DNA of 64,000 nucleotides from Bacillota bacterium (GTDB lineage: Bacteria; Armatimonadota; HRBIN16), in the NCBI GenBank assembly GCA_023511455.1, contig JAIMBJ010000006.1, forward strand, positions 1-64,000. The letters are read 5' to 3'. How positions within the stretch are numbered: position 1 is the stretch's first letter; each line of letters starts with the position of its first letter. Positions 52,785 through 61,468 of the stretch are shown here, in pieces. A program made the translations under genes and the position numbers. The notes under the pieces are model-generated. The model saw only the letters and a list, made by a program, of their open reading frames with translations. It did no database searches and was not told where the DNA came from.

Positions 52785-53687
52785 TTACGTACTTTGTCCA
52801 TTCTTGACCAGGATTCGTTTGCGCACCAGTGCCACCTCCCGCCCATCTGTGTTGACTGCGCGTGCCTCCAGAACATACTCGCCGTCGGGAACCTGTGTGC
52901 TGTCCCAGCGGAAGATGGTGGGTAGCACGTTGGACGTGCCGACGGGGTAACCGTCCACGCTGAAAAACACGAACTGCACCGTCTCGGAGTGGCGGGCGGT
53001 AACCTCCAGGTTCAGGATGCCGTTGACCACAGGCAGGTTTGCTTTTTCTGCGCGCTGGATACTGCGCTTGATCGCCTCCCGCGACTCGCCTGGCAGAGCA
53101 GCCGCTACTGTCTCGCGCATCGCTTGCGCGCCTGCCTCGTCCTGTACCAGCACCTGCAGCACCCACACGTCGCCCACACGGTAGCGATGCCCCGGAAGCA
53201 GGGAATATGCCATGCGCCCTTCTTGTTGCAGCAGCCGCACAGAGATCTCCTGTCCGAAGTCGCGGAAAAGCACCGACTCGGCGGGGATGTCGGTGCGCAG
53301 AGCGGTGAGGGACTGGACATTTGCCGCTGCGAGACCGACGCTCTGAGTCTCGTTATGCTGTAGCAGCCACAGTCCCTTGCCCTGAACCGCCGCTGTGCGC
53401 GGGGGGAGTTTGGAATTGCTTAAACGCTGGGGCAGAGCGATAACACGCCCGATGGTCGTGAAGTGTGTGCCTCCGTCCACACTGATGCTCACCGTGCCTC
53501 CCGGAAGCAGCACGATACGCGCTCGGAACACCTCTGCCTGCCCCAGAGCAGGCTGGGATAGGCAGACTAGTGCGTGCACCGCAAACAGGAGCGCGGTGAC
53601 CGATGACTGCACAGTGAGCCGCAGATGGCGCCCCTCTCGCGGAGCGAGAGGGGCTGGGGAAAAGGTTTTTCGCCGCAGACTTCTCAT
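52785..53687 (-). CDS. Secreted Ig-domain protein, translationally coupled to nadA
   Basis: ATG 53687 overlaps the nadA stop (ATGA), so this start is favoured. The first 22 residues (RRKTFSPAPLAPREGRHLR) are encoded across a perfect palindrome at 53630-53654; a signal peptide follows (SVTALLFAVHALVCLSQPALGQ). GTG codons just before it could be a second start. Residues 50-200 are beta-rich with a LysM-less, SH3-like feel (SLLPGHRYRVGDVWVLQVLV). The last 80 residues are an Ig-like domain (VQFVFFSVDGYPVGTSN, DGEYVLEARAVNTDGREV). No family name. The link with NAD synthesis seems positional only. Confidence 0.75.
   Translation of the reverse strand: MRSLRRKTFSPAPLAPREGRHLRLTVQSSVTALLFAVHALVCLSQPALGQAEVFRARIVLLPGGTVSISVDGGTHFTTIGRVIALPQRLSNSKLPPRTAAVQGKGLWLLQHNETQSVGLAAANVQSLTALRTDIPAESVLFRDFGQEISVRLLQQEGRMAYSLLPGHRYRVGDVWVLQVLVQDEAGAQAMRETVAAALPGESREAIKRSIQRAEKANLPVVNGILNLEVTARHSETVQFVFFSVDGYPVGTSNVLPTIFRWDSTQVPDGEYVLEARAVNTDGREVALVRKRILVKNGQST
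53630..53654. repeat. Palindromic repeat inside the start of a coding region
   Basis: GCCCCTCTCGC and GCGAGAGGGGC, perfect 11-bp arms around GGA. The CCCCTCTC core also forms the hairpin at 10326-10354, so it looks like a dispersed repeat. Here it encodes part of the N-terminus of the gene coupled to nadA and could also hinder that gene's translation when folded. Confidence 0.6.
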
Positions 53688-54817
53688 TGCGCGGCTGCAG
53701 CTAACGTCTCGGCGCGTCTGGCGGCTTCGGTAACCTCGATCATGCGGTTCAACGCCACACGCGCCCAGTGCGCGATGTCTTCGGGCACTTTCACCTGGTT
53801 GACCACGTTGCCCTGCGCCAGATTCTCCATCGCCCAGCACAGGTAGGACGGATGGATGCGGTACATCGTAGAGCAGGGGCACACGATGGGGTCCAGGCAC
53901 ATGATGAACTTATCGGGATGCTCCGCGGCGAGGCGGTGCACCAGGTTAATCTCCGTGCCGACCGCCCACTGGCTGCCCGGCGGCGACTCGCGAATCACCC
54001 TCACGATATATTCGGTAGAGCCGTCGCAGTCTGCCGCTTCTACCACCTCGCGACGGCATTCGGGATGCACCACCACCTTGATGCCCGGATACATCTTGCG
54101 GGCGGCTTCGATCTGCGCCACCGTAAAGCGCATGTGAACCGAGCAGTGTCCTTTCCACAGGATGAGCTTCGCGCGGCGCAGAGCTTCCTCCATGTTGCCA
54201 CCGAGGGGCAGGTCGGGGTTCCACACCACCATCTCGGTATCAGGGTCTATACCCATCTTGATACCCGTATTGCGCCCGAGATGCTGGTCGGGGAAGAACA
54301 GCACACGCTCGCCCTGCTGCAAAGCCCAGGTGAGGATGGCTCTGGCATTGGAGGAGGTGCACACGATACCGCCACGCTCGCCACAGAAGGCTTTCAGGTT
54401 GGCGGCGGAGTTCATGTAGGTCACAGGCACGATGCTGTCGGGTGGGAACAGGCTGGTAAGCTCGCGCCAGCAGGCGCGCACCTGATAGATGTTCGCCATG
54501 TCCGCCATCGAACAGCCTGCAGACATGTTCGGCAGAATGACCTTCTGGTAATCGGGGGTGAGGATATCGGCAGTTTCCGCCATAAAGTGCACGCCACAGA
54601 AGACGATGAACTCCGCGTCGGGATGGCGGGTCGCATCAAGGGCGAGTTTATAGCTATCGCCCCTGTAGTCGGCGTGCTGGATAATCTCGTCGCGCTGGTA
54701 GTGGTGACCCAGGATCACCACGCGCTCGCCCAGCAACTGTTTCGCACGGCGAATGCGCTCATGCGTTTCCTCATCGGAAAGCTGGGAATACTCCAGTGGC
54801 AAAGGAGCCTGAACCAT
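53684..54817 (-). CDS. nadA: Quinolinate synthase NadA
   Basis: NadA condenses iminoaspartate with dihydroxyacetone phosphate to quinolinate, the precursor of NAD. The 377-residue protein carries VVILGHHYQRDEIIQHAD (about 33), the three cluster cysteines in NMSAGCSMADM (about 121), HPECRREVVE (about 250) and IVCPCSTMYRI (about 330), and GTEINLVHRL (about 303). The start ATG 54817 has AAAGGA 11 bases upstream. nadB and nadC are not in the window. A promoter at 54910-54939 and a riboswitch-like structure at 54837-54884 precede it. Confidence 0.96.
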   Translation of the reverse strand: MVQAPLPLEYSQLSDEETHERIRRAKQLLGERVVILGHHYQRDEIIQHADYRGDSYKLALDATRHPDAEFIVFCGVHFMAETADILTPDYQKVILPNMSAGCSMADMANIYQVRACWRELTSLFPPDSIVPVTYMNSAANLKAFCGERGGIVCTSSNARAILTWALQQGERVLFFPDQHLGRNTGIKMGIDPDTEMVVWNPDLPLGGNMEEALRRAKLILWKGHCSVHMRFTVAQIEAARKMYPGIKVVVHPECRREVVEAADCDGSTEYIVRVIRESPPGSQWAVGTEINLVHRLAAEHPDKFIMCLDPIVCPCSTMYRIHPSYLCWAMENLAQGNVVNQVKVPEDIAHWARVALNRMIEVTEAARRAETLAAAAQ

Positions 54818-54836
54818 TTTCCGCTGTCCTTTCTAC

Positions 54837-54884
54837 GCTGTGCGCCAGTCCCGGTTGCACGGGACGGGGATGTTGGCACACAGC
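54837..54884 (-). promoter_or_regulatory. Candidate class I NAD+ riboswitch (nadA motif) in the nadA leader
   Basis: Read 5' to 3' on the minus strand: a 10-bp stem P1 (GCTGTGTGCC with GGCGCACAGC, one G-U pair), the unpaired AACATCCCC, a 6-bp stem P2 (GTCCCG with CGGGAC) closed by TGCAAC, a single T, then the 3' arm of P1. The NAD+-I riboswitch domain, as I recall it, has P1, AACAACCCC, P2, a single U and P1'. One base differs in the 9-base joint. The P2 extension known from acidobacterial examples is missing. It lies about 20 bases into the transcript and 19 bases before the nadA ATG. An ACAGC repeat near the SD could pair with the 5' arm of P1. Confidence 0.6.
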
Positions 54885-54909
54885 AAACGTTGTGGTGTTT
54901 TGTGTTCAT

Positions 54910-54939
54910 AGTATACCGGATGAAAGAAACGAGATGCAA
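54910..54939 (-). promoter_or_regulatory. Sigma-70-type promoter of nadA
   Basis: TTGCAT (54934-54939) and TATACT (54910-54915) with an 18-base spacer on the minus strand; transcription should start near 54903, giving a leader of about 85 bases. Confidence 0.6.
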
Positions 54940-55052
54940 GCGCAGGAATACCATCGGAGGTGCTGTGTCTGCCGGTGAACCTCTTGACTTCCCACCTATA
55001 ATCCCGCAAAATGTAACCGGACTTTCTGTCGCGCGATGGAGGAACCCTACCC

Positions 55053-56882
55053 ATGAAACGATGGTTTATTGCAGTAACGGGGTGTGTGCTGTGGTTTGTC
55101 ATCGGCACTGCTTGGGCGTCGGTTTCCAGGGTGAGCGTTCTGGTGCACCTGGAAGACCCCTCGCAGAAAGCCTTCCTGATGGAGTACACGTTTCAGGGCA
55201 TTGACTCGGGCACTTTGAAAGTGGCGATACCGACATGGACACCCGGCTGGTATCAGACGATGCCTTACAGCGAGGGTATCCGCGATATGCAGGCGGAGAA
55301 CGAAAGGGGTGAGCCGTTGTCGATTCAGTCCGTGAATCATTATAGCTGGTGGATAGATACCGGCGGGGCGCAAACGGTGCGTTTGCGCTATCGCGTGCTG
55401 GCGCGCGAAGAGGGGATGGGCTTCTTTGGGGTGGCGATGGGACCCCACCACGCCTTCATCAATGGCGCTGCTGCTTTCGTCTACGAGATGGATTCGAAAA
55501 ATGTGCCACACGAGGTGCGGTTCCGGTTGCCTGTCGGCTGGCAGGTCGCAACAGCGATGGATTTTGCCTCGCAGAGTGAGCAGAGGCCGTTTGGGGATGT
55601 GCGAGACACCTTTATCGCCCCCAACTACGACGAACTCATCGATGACCCTGTGCAGATGGGGCATTTTGACGTGCGTGAGTTCCGTGCTCGTGGCGTGCCG
55701 ATGCGTGTGGTTTTCGCCTCTGAGACGGGCAACATCCTGTGCAATATGGACAGAATAACTGCCGATTTTCAGCGTATCGCCAGTGTGGGCATCGACCTTT
55801 TCGGTAGTGCACCGTTCAAACGCTACCTGTTCATCGTTCATTTAAGCGGCAGAGGATTTGCGGGTGGACTGGAGCATCTGAAATCCACCGTGCTGAATGT
55901 GCCAGACCGCCGCGACCTGAACATCAACGCATTGGCGGCACACGAGTACTTTCATGCGTGGAACGTCAAGCGCATACGCCCGAAGGTGCTGGGACCCTTT
56001 GATTACACGCAGCCGGTGCGCACGCGCGCGCTGTGGTGGTGCGAAGGTGTCACCGATTACTACGCCTATCTTCTCCTTCTGCGTGCCGGTCTCATCGGTG
56101 ACCGCGATTTCTGGCAGGAGATGGAGCGGGAAATCTTCACGCTGGAGAACAATCCTGCGCGGGAGCGGGTGACGCTGGAAGAGGCGAGCTGGAACGTCTG
56201 GGAAGGCAACGGCATGGGCTACGGTGGCTTAAGCTACTACAATAAGGGCAAAGTGGTGGGATTCTTGCTGGACGTATACATCCGTGGCGTTACCGGCAAC
56301 CGGAAGAGTCTGGACGATGTGATGCGCTTCCTGATGGAACGCTACGGCTACCCGAAGCCGGGCTTTGAGGAAGACGGTATCCTGCAGGCTATCAACCGCG
56401 TGGTCGCGCAAGACGTGAGTGCGCTCTATCGCCGAATGGTTGCCAGTACCGAACCTCTGCCATATGACGAGATTTTGAAATATATCGGCTATCGTCTGGA
56501 ACGTCAGAGCACCTCTACCACGTATTTTGGTGCGACGAGCATGGTAGACGAAGTCGGGCGGGTGATTATACAGGCGGTGGAGTCCCAGAGCCCGGCGTTT
56601 CTAATGGGTCTGCGGGCAGGCGACATTGTGATGGAAGTGGACGAAGAGCCCGCTGACAGGCGCATTGAAGACGTGGTCTCTCGTAAGAAGCTCGGCGACC
56701 CGATAAAAATAGCGGTGTGGCGCAGGGGCAGTCTGGTCGTGATGGAAGGCAAAATCGGGGGTGAGACCCGCTACTCCATCCGCCTGACACCCGAGCCAAC
56801 GGCTGACGACGCGGTGATACGGGTGCGGGAAGGATTGTTACGGGGTACCACCCGCGTCTCCGCTCAAGCAGGGGTAGATTAA
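55053..56882 (+). CDS. Secreted M61-family aminopeptidase with PDZ domain
   Basis: M61 peptidases (glycyl aminopeptidase type) are zinc enzymes. ATG 55053 follows GGAGGAACC. Signal peptide about 1-22 (AVTGCVLWFVIGTAWA). The N-terminal beta domain (about 25-170) is followed by the catalytic part: AAHEYFHAWNVKRIRP (HExxH about 296-300) and WWCEGVTDYYAYL (third ligand Glu about 331). The C-terminal 120 residues are a PDZ domain (AFLMGLRAGDIVMEVDEEPA, about 513). Length 609 is usual. It diverges from nadA and precedes VanZ by 17 bp. Confidence 0.92.
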   Translation: MKRWFIAVTGCVLWFVIGTAWASVSRVSVLVHLEDPSQKAFLMEYTFQGIDSGTLKVAIPTWTPGWYQTMPYSEGIRDMQAENERGEPLSIQSVNHYSWWIDTGGAQTVRLRYRVLAREEGMGFFGVAMGPHHAFINGAAAFVYEMDSKNVPHEVRFRLPVGWQVATAMDFASQSEQRPFGDVRDTFIAPNYDELIDDPVQMGHFDVREFRARGVPMRVVFASETGNILCNMDRITADFQRIASVGIDLFGSAPFKRYLFIVHLSGRGFAGGLEHLKSTVLNVPDRRDLNINALAAHEYFHAWNVKRIRPKVLGPFDYTQPVRTRALWWCEGVTDYYAYLLLLRAGLIGDRDFWQEMEREIFTLENNPARERVTLEEASWNVWEGNGMGYGGLSYYNKGKVVGFLLDVYIRGVTGNRKSLDDVMRFLMERYGYPKPGFEEDGILQAINRVVAQDVSALYRRMVASTEPLPYDEILKYIGYRLERQSTSTTYFGATSMVDEVGRVIIQAVESQSPAFLMGLRAGDIVMEVDEEPADRRIEDVVSRKKLGDPIKIAVWRRGSLVVMEGKIGGETRYSIRLTPEPTADDAVIRVREGLLRGTTRVSAQAGVD

Positions 56883-56899
56883 GGAGCACAAGGAAACTG

Positions 56900-57406
56900 G
56901 TGAGCAAGACAGCACGTTTTCTCTGGTATGTGGGACCAATGGTGGCATGGATGGGGCTGATTTTCGCCATGTCCACCGAGATTGGCTCCGCTTCCCATAC
57001 AGCCGGGTTGCTCTACAGGTTGCTGCAACGCTTTTTCCCCCACTGGCTGGCAAACGCCACACCAGAGCAGCTGTTCGAACTGCATTACTGGGTGCGTAAG
57101 GGAGCGCACTTTACGGAGTATCTCATCCTCACCGTGCTGGCGTACCGTGCTTTCCGCTATGGCGAAGCGTGGAGACACTGGCGTGCGCTGGGGTTCTCCG
57201 GTAGCTTCAGCATCCTGTATGCTTTTACAGACGAGTTTCATCAGGTGTTTTGGGCGTCGCGCACTCCTTCGTTGCGTGATGTGGGCATCGATGCGCTGGG
57301 AGTAATGACCGGTTTCATCCTGTTGGCGGTGCTTTACGCATGGCAGAACGTGCGGGAGGCGATGCACACCGCACCCATGGGGGCGACTACTCGCGCGATT
57401 GACTGA
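56900..57406 (+). CDS. VanZ-like membrane protein
   Basis: GTG 56900 follows AAGGAGCACAAGG. The 168-residue product has four membrane segments and the VanZ signatures FAMSTEIGS (about 22), VRKGAHFTEYLILTVLAYRA (about 65) and LYAFTDEFHQVF (about 105) with SLRDVGIDALG (about 124). VanZ proteins confer low-level glycopeptide resistance in some bacteria, but most homologues have unknown roles. It overlaps the end of the convergent TPR gene by 20 bp. Confidence 0.87.
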   Translation: MSKTARFLWYVGPMVAWMGLIFAMSTEIGSASHTAGLLYRLLQRFFPHWLANATPEQLFELHYWVRKGAHFTEYLILTVLAYRAFRYGEAWRHWRALGFSGSFSILYAFTDEFHQVFWASRTPSLRDVGIDALGVMTGFILLAVLYAWQNVREAMHTAPMGATTRAID

Positions 57407-58322
57407 CTTCGTCCCGCACGCGGCGCACGAAAACGGAGTCGTATGCCCCCAGTCTGCCCGCCTTGCGATAATGTGCGGCGGCGTGTTTCACCATGCCCAT
57501 CCGCCGGTATGTGTCCGCGAGCAGGTAGTGGTAGCTCGGGTTATCGGGGTTCAGGCGTATCGCCTGACGGAAGGCGGACGCCGCTTTAGGCAGGGAGCCG
57601 GTGTGCAGGTGCATAATACCCAGACACGCACTGTAGTAATCGTCGTATGGGGCGAATACAGTAGCCAGATGCATCTCGTGCGCCGCCTCTTCGTACCGTC
57701 TCAGGCGGGCAAGCATGTCTCCGAGCGCGTAGTGATAGAAAGCGTCGGAATGCGCTGTCTGGACGCACAACACCATCTGTTCAATGGCTTCACGGATTTC
57801 ACCATGTTCGAACAGCGTTTTAGCCAGGCGATAGCGATAGAACGGGTTCTGCGGGCTGAGGTCAACCGCCTTGCGGTATTCCGCAATGGCTACCTTGAGC
57901 AGGCCATAGCGACGGTATACCTCTCCGAGTCGGAAATGCGGCTCCGCCCGTCTGGGGTGGCTGCGTGCAGCCTTGCGGTAATGGCGCACTGCCTTAAAGG
58001 ACATGTCCGCCAGCAGGTAAGCATCGGCGATGCGCATGTGCGCCTCTAACGAATCCGGGTTCGCCTGAATCATACGCCGGTAAGCGTTGATCGCTTCCTC
58101 CACGAGACCCTGCGCCAGCTGTTCGTCGCCTTCCCTGGCGGATTCTTCTGCCTCTTCGGCAGCGAGGTCAGACTCCAGGTTCGGGTGGTGGAGGTCGTTC
58201 TCGATCATTGCCTCCAGGCGAGCTGCCTCCTCTGGAGTCAGGGATTCTATCTCCAGCAGGTCTATTTCATCCAGCCACAGGTTCGGGTCATTGTCCAGCT
58301 CGTAAGGGTATTCTGTTCCCAT
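57387..58322 (-). CDS. Tetratricopeptide repeat protein
   Basis: The 311-residue protein has an acidic N-terminus (about 1-70, YELDNDPNLWLDEIDLLEIE) followed by about seven TPR units (LVEEAINAYRRMIQANPDSL, LLKVAIAEYRKAVDLSPQNP, LPKAASAFRQAIRLNPDNP). It has no signal peptide, so a cytoplasmic scaffold role is likely. A promoter lies at 58398-58427. The leader contains an 11-codon ORF with a better SD than the gene itself, so translation may depend on coupling. Confidence 0.87.
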   Translation of the reverse strand: MGTEYPYELDNDPNLWLDEIDLLEIESLTPEEAARLEAMIENDLHHPNLESDLAAEEAEESAREGDEQLAQGLVEEAINAYRRMIQANPDSLEAHMRIADAYLLADMSFKAVRHYRKAARSHPRRAEPHFRLGEVYRRYGLLKVAIAEYRKAVDLSPQNPFYRYRLAKTLFEHGEIREAIEQMVLCVQTAHSDAFYHYALGDMLARLRRYEEAAHEMHLATVFAPYDDYYSACLGIMHLHTGSLPKAASAFRQAIRLNPDNPSYHYLLADTYRRMGMVKHAAAHYRKAGRLGAYDSVFVRRVRDEVSQSRE

Positions 58323-58328
58323 CGTGCA

Positions 58329-58364
58329 TCACCGTCGCGACTGCTCTTGTATAAATGATGGCAT
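58329..58364 (-). other. Possible 11-residue leader ORF before the TPR gene
   Basis: ATG 58364 follows CGGAGG by 6 bases and encodes MPSFIQEQSRR, ending 6 bp before the TPR gene's start. The peptide has no run of one amino acid, so attenuation is not obvious; translational coupling is the simpler idea. It may be chance. Confidence 0.35.
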
Positions 58365-58397
58365 GTAATCCTCCGGGCAGAAGACGCACACCAATGC

Positions 58398-58427
58398 ATT
58401 AAACCAAAAGAGCGGCTTCCATGTCAA
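58398..58427 (-). promoter_or_regulatory. Sigma-70-type promoter of the TPR gene
   Basis: TTGACA (58422-58427) and TTTAAT (58398-58403) with an 18-base spacer on the minus strand, about 75 bases before the TPR start codon. Confidence 0.6.
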
Positions 58428-58510
58428 GATGGACAGCAGGCTCCGTCCGGGGTAAGCAGTGGAGTGCAAATATGGGGGCGCGACCTTCGTTCTTGTAGAA
58501 AGCCATCAGT

Positions 58511-61402
58511 CTACCGAACCGTTGCTTCGAACTGCACTTTGGCGCTTCCGCCAGAGGCAATAGATAGCAGGGTAACCTGCACTCGCGAGGGGTCAGCAGG
58601 ATCAGGTGCTGGAGAACCGTTCACTTTCAGGCTTCCCCGTCGGTAGCCTATGTTGTAGGGGAGGGGCACTGTGATTACTGCGTTCCTGACCTCCGTGGTG
58701 CCAGGATTAGACACTGTAACGGTAACTCGCAGCACTTCGCCCGGGCGTGGATTGACCTTGTCTGCGGAGATGGAAATCTGCAACCCGCCCGACGATTGTG
58801 AGGCATCTACCAGTATGGCACCTTCCATGCCTCTGAGGGTGATTTCAGTAATGGGCTCACCCAGCGTGCCGTCCCAGTTCACCCGACGGTACACTCCCGG
58901 CAGGGGATGAGTGGTCGCAGAAGCATCGCCGGTGTCCAGCGCATCGTACTTGCTGGTCATCTTCAGGAGAACCAGCCCCTTCGTGTATTTCCGCGCGAAG
59001 ATGGTGTAGGTGGTCGACGGCCTGTTGGGGAGGGTACCGGATGCCAGCGCGAAAACATATGTTGGATAGACCGGCTTGCCTGCCAGCTTCGGGTAGTTGT
59101 TGTTCAAAAACGGTGAAGCGGTATCTCCTACCACGATGTTATCGGGGAAGCCTCCTCCTTCACGATACATCAACTGCACGGGCGTGAACCCCTCGGGTAT
59201 ATAGTTGGCAGGCTGCCCAATGTCCACCCGAAGCATTGCGGTTGGTTGAAAAGCCATTGGTTTCGGCATTTGACCGATGGAAGTGTCGATAACATCTGCA
59301 CCGTACAGCGCCGTTTGCCAGATGTTCAGGTAGCTGCGCTGCGGGTGCTGTACCAGATAAAAGAAAGCCAGTGCATGTTCCTGAAACCGTTTCCAAGCTG
59401 CCGCGCCCGTACCCCCGCCGATGCGCTGAAGGGCATCGCCTGCCATGTTGAACTGGAGAACCTGTTCCAGCCCGGCTCCTGTTTCCATGCTAATATTGAG
59501 TAGGCGGCGACGAAAGGTGGTTTCGGTTGTTTGATAGACTGGACCCTGAGGATAGTGTTCATGTAGCACGTAGTCGTTATACAGGTGGGTGTAGAAACCG
59601 TTGTCCAGATAGGCTTGCTCATTCGGCAACGGAGCGAACACTTCATATGACGCGATGTTTCCGCCGACCTTTTTTCCGCTACGACGCAGGTAGCGGTGAA
59701 CTTCCAGCCACATCTCCTCCCACTGCCGCGCATCGGAACGCTCTACTGCCGCAGACAACATGGGGGAGGGCTCAGAGACCACCATGCTGTCGCTGAACAT
59801 TCCGTGCACTCTCTGGTCTGGATTTCCCAGATAAATCGCAGTGTAGTAATTCAGCATCACTTCGCGCAACTCGGTTCGTGTCCAGTTGATGACGTAGTTC
59901 AGTGCGCCCAGCCAGCCAACGCGAATCACCCGCGCCTGTGCCGGCCAGCGAGCGGTGGCTTGCTGGTTGACTAGGCTCGCCAATTCGTTGTCGTCCAAGT
60001 AACCGTCTCCGTCCCTATCGTTTCGCTCGTCCCATCCTGGTACAACGAGCCAGTATCGACTGGCGTAAATATCCTGACTGTTCAAGTTGCGCTCTCCTGC
60101 GCTTACGCCAGCAACGACGGCTGCAGTAGAGGGCGCCGTAGTGACCCTGATGCGGATCCAGTATCGTCGTGGTGCCTTACCCAAGTTCAGCTTGCCCGCA
60201 ACCCATCCCGACGGAGTAGACCATGAAATTGTCCCGGATTGCCTGAGGCTCTGTGTTCCATCGTTGACCGATGGCAATGCGGACCATTCACTGACGAAGC
60301 CGTTGGGACCTATGCCGCGTGCATATTCCATCGAGTATGTGCCACCGACACCGGGTGAACGCAGCTGTATTGTCACCGACGTGACGCGCTCTGGAAAGCC
60401 AAGATATATCGCTTCGCCTATCGCTCTGACGCTCGGCAAGTATTGGTAATAGCCGGTCGTCCAGGCGGCTCGCAGGGATGGTCTGTTGGTTGGAGGCGTC
60501 ACACACCGAATACGCACCCAGTAGTATTTGACAGGAAAGGCGGCGGCGGAGCTCATACCACAGCGCTTCCATTGCGTCCAGCGGTTGGGCATCCGAAAAC
60601 GTATCCAACCGCTGCGAGATAATGCATTGGTACCGTCGGACACGATAACCAGAGGTGTCCATGACGCAGGCAGCTCGAAATTACTGTTGGTGAAGGCGGT
60701 TGCGCTCACAAACTCGAGAACATATTGCCCGCCGGAGACGGGCGGGTCCATCTCCAAGTAGATGCTATCGAAGGGTTCGGGCCGACCCAGTATCAGCGAA
60801 CCGTTGGCTGTAGTTGGCAGTGCGAAGACCGTCTGTCCTTCACCACGATAGAGTGGTTCCGTCGGGAGTAGTTCCAGAATTGCGGTACCTTCTTGTCTCC
60901 ACACAGACAAAATTTCGTCCTCGTACAATTTGACAGAAAAATCTTGCCACAGGTAGTCTGTGCCGACATGGAAGAAAGCCGCTTCAGGGTTCAGTCCGCG
61001 TGCGAGGTAATAGTTCTCGATTTGGATGATGCGGCCGTTTATCCATCCCGAATTCCACCGCCCCACGTGGCTGTAATTAGGGTGTAAGGGGTTGAGGTCA
61101 GTGTGAAACCACTCATCGTAGAGGGTGAAACGGATATTAGAATTGGTTTCTACCATGAGGTTCCAGTCGGTAGAATTGTACGTCGGGGATGCCCCCAGCA
61201 TCCAGTCTCCATGAGCAGCTATCCAGCGCGTGATGTCGTCCTTGCTCATCCCACCAGCGGGCCAGCCGCCGTCAGGTCCCTCACGAACGAGATACCATGC
61301 CCACCTGGCAGACGGAAAAACCTGTGCGGACTGCTGACCATTGGCAACCACTAATAGAAACACCAGCAACAGAAGCAGCGGAATAGCCTTCACCGTACGC
61401 AC
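58511..61402 (-). CDS. Large secreted protein with TIM-barrel-like region and C-terminal DUF11 domain
   Basis: The 963-residue protein has a signal peptide (AIPLLLLLVFLLVVANGQQ). About 30-160 and 430-720 look like one putative glycoside-hydrolase barrel (FTLYDEWFHTDLNP, AFFHVGTDYLW, VHGMFSDSMVVSEP), interrupted at about 190-430 by two similar beta domains (YYWVRIRCVTPPTNRPSL and RYWIRIRVTTAPSTAAV, clearly repeats of each other). RDGDGYLDDNE (about 470) is a calcium loop. The last 110 residues are DUF11/CARDB-like (VNPRPGEVLRVTVTVSNPG). The enzymatic role is a guess. It follows wecB by 66 bp and may be surface-glycan related. Confidence 0.8.
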   Translation of the reverse strand: MRTVKAIPLLLLLVFLLVVANGQQSAQVFPSARWAWYLVREGPDGGWPAGGMSKDDITRWIAAHGDWMLGASPTYNSTDWNLMVETNSNIRFTLYDEWFHTDLNPLHPNYSHVGRWNSGWINGRIIQIENYYLARGLNPEAAFFHVGTDYLWQDFSVKLYEDEILSVWRQEGTAILELLPTEPLYRGEGQTVFALPTTANGSLILGRPEPFDSIYLEMDPPVSGGQYVLEFVSATAFTNSNFELPASWTPLVIVSDGTNALSRSGWIRFRMPNRWTQWKRCGMSSAAAFPVKYYWVRIRCVTPPTNRPSLRAAWTTGYYQYLPSVRAIGEAIYLGFPERVTSVTIQLRSPGVGGTYSMEYARGIGPNGFVSEWSALPSVNDGTQSLRQSGTISWSTPSGWVAGKLNLGKAPRRYWIRIRVTTAPSTAAVVAGVSAGERNLNSQDIYASRYWLVVPGWDERNDRDGDGYLDDNELASLVNQQATARWPAQARVIRVGWLGALNYVINWTRTELREVMLNYYTAIYLGNPDQRVHGMFSDSMVVSEPSPMLSAAVERSDARQWEEMWLEVHRYLRRSGKKVGGNIASYEVFAPLPNEQAYLDNGFYTHLYNDYVLHEHYPQGPVYQTTETTFRRRLLNISMETGAGLEQVLQFNMAGDALQRIGGGTGAAAWKRFQEHALAFFYLVQHPQRSYLNIWQTALYGADVIDTSIGQMPKPMAFQPTAMLRVDIGQPANYIPEGFTPVQLMYREGGGFPDNIVVGDTASPFLNNNYPKLAGKPVYPTYVFALASGTLPNRPSTTYTIFARKYTKGLVLLKMTSKYDALDTGDASATTHPLPGVYRRVNWDGTLGEPITEITLRGMEGAILVDASQSSGGLQISISADKVNPRPGEVLRVTVTVSNPGTTEVRNAVITVPLPYNIGYRRGSLKVNGSPAPDPADPSRVQVTLLSIASGGSAKVQFEATVR

Positions 61403-61468
61403 TGCAACTCACACCCCCTGCAGGTTGTTCCACAAACGCGGGGTAGTCTCACAGGAGGACGGTTGAGG

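Noticed and set aside
53768-55204. 478-codon plus-strand ORF across nadA, its leader and the start of the M61 gene
   Set aside because: It is antisense to nadA, which has all catalytic cysteines, and crosses the promoter and riboswitch region.
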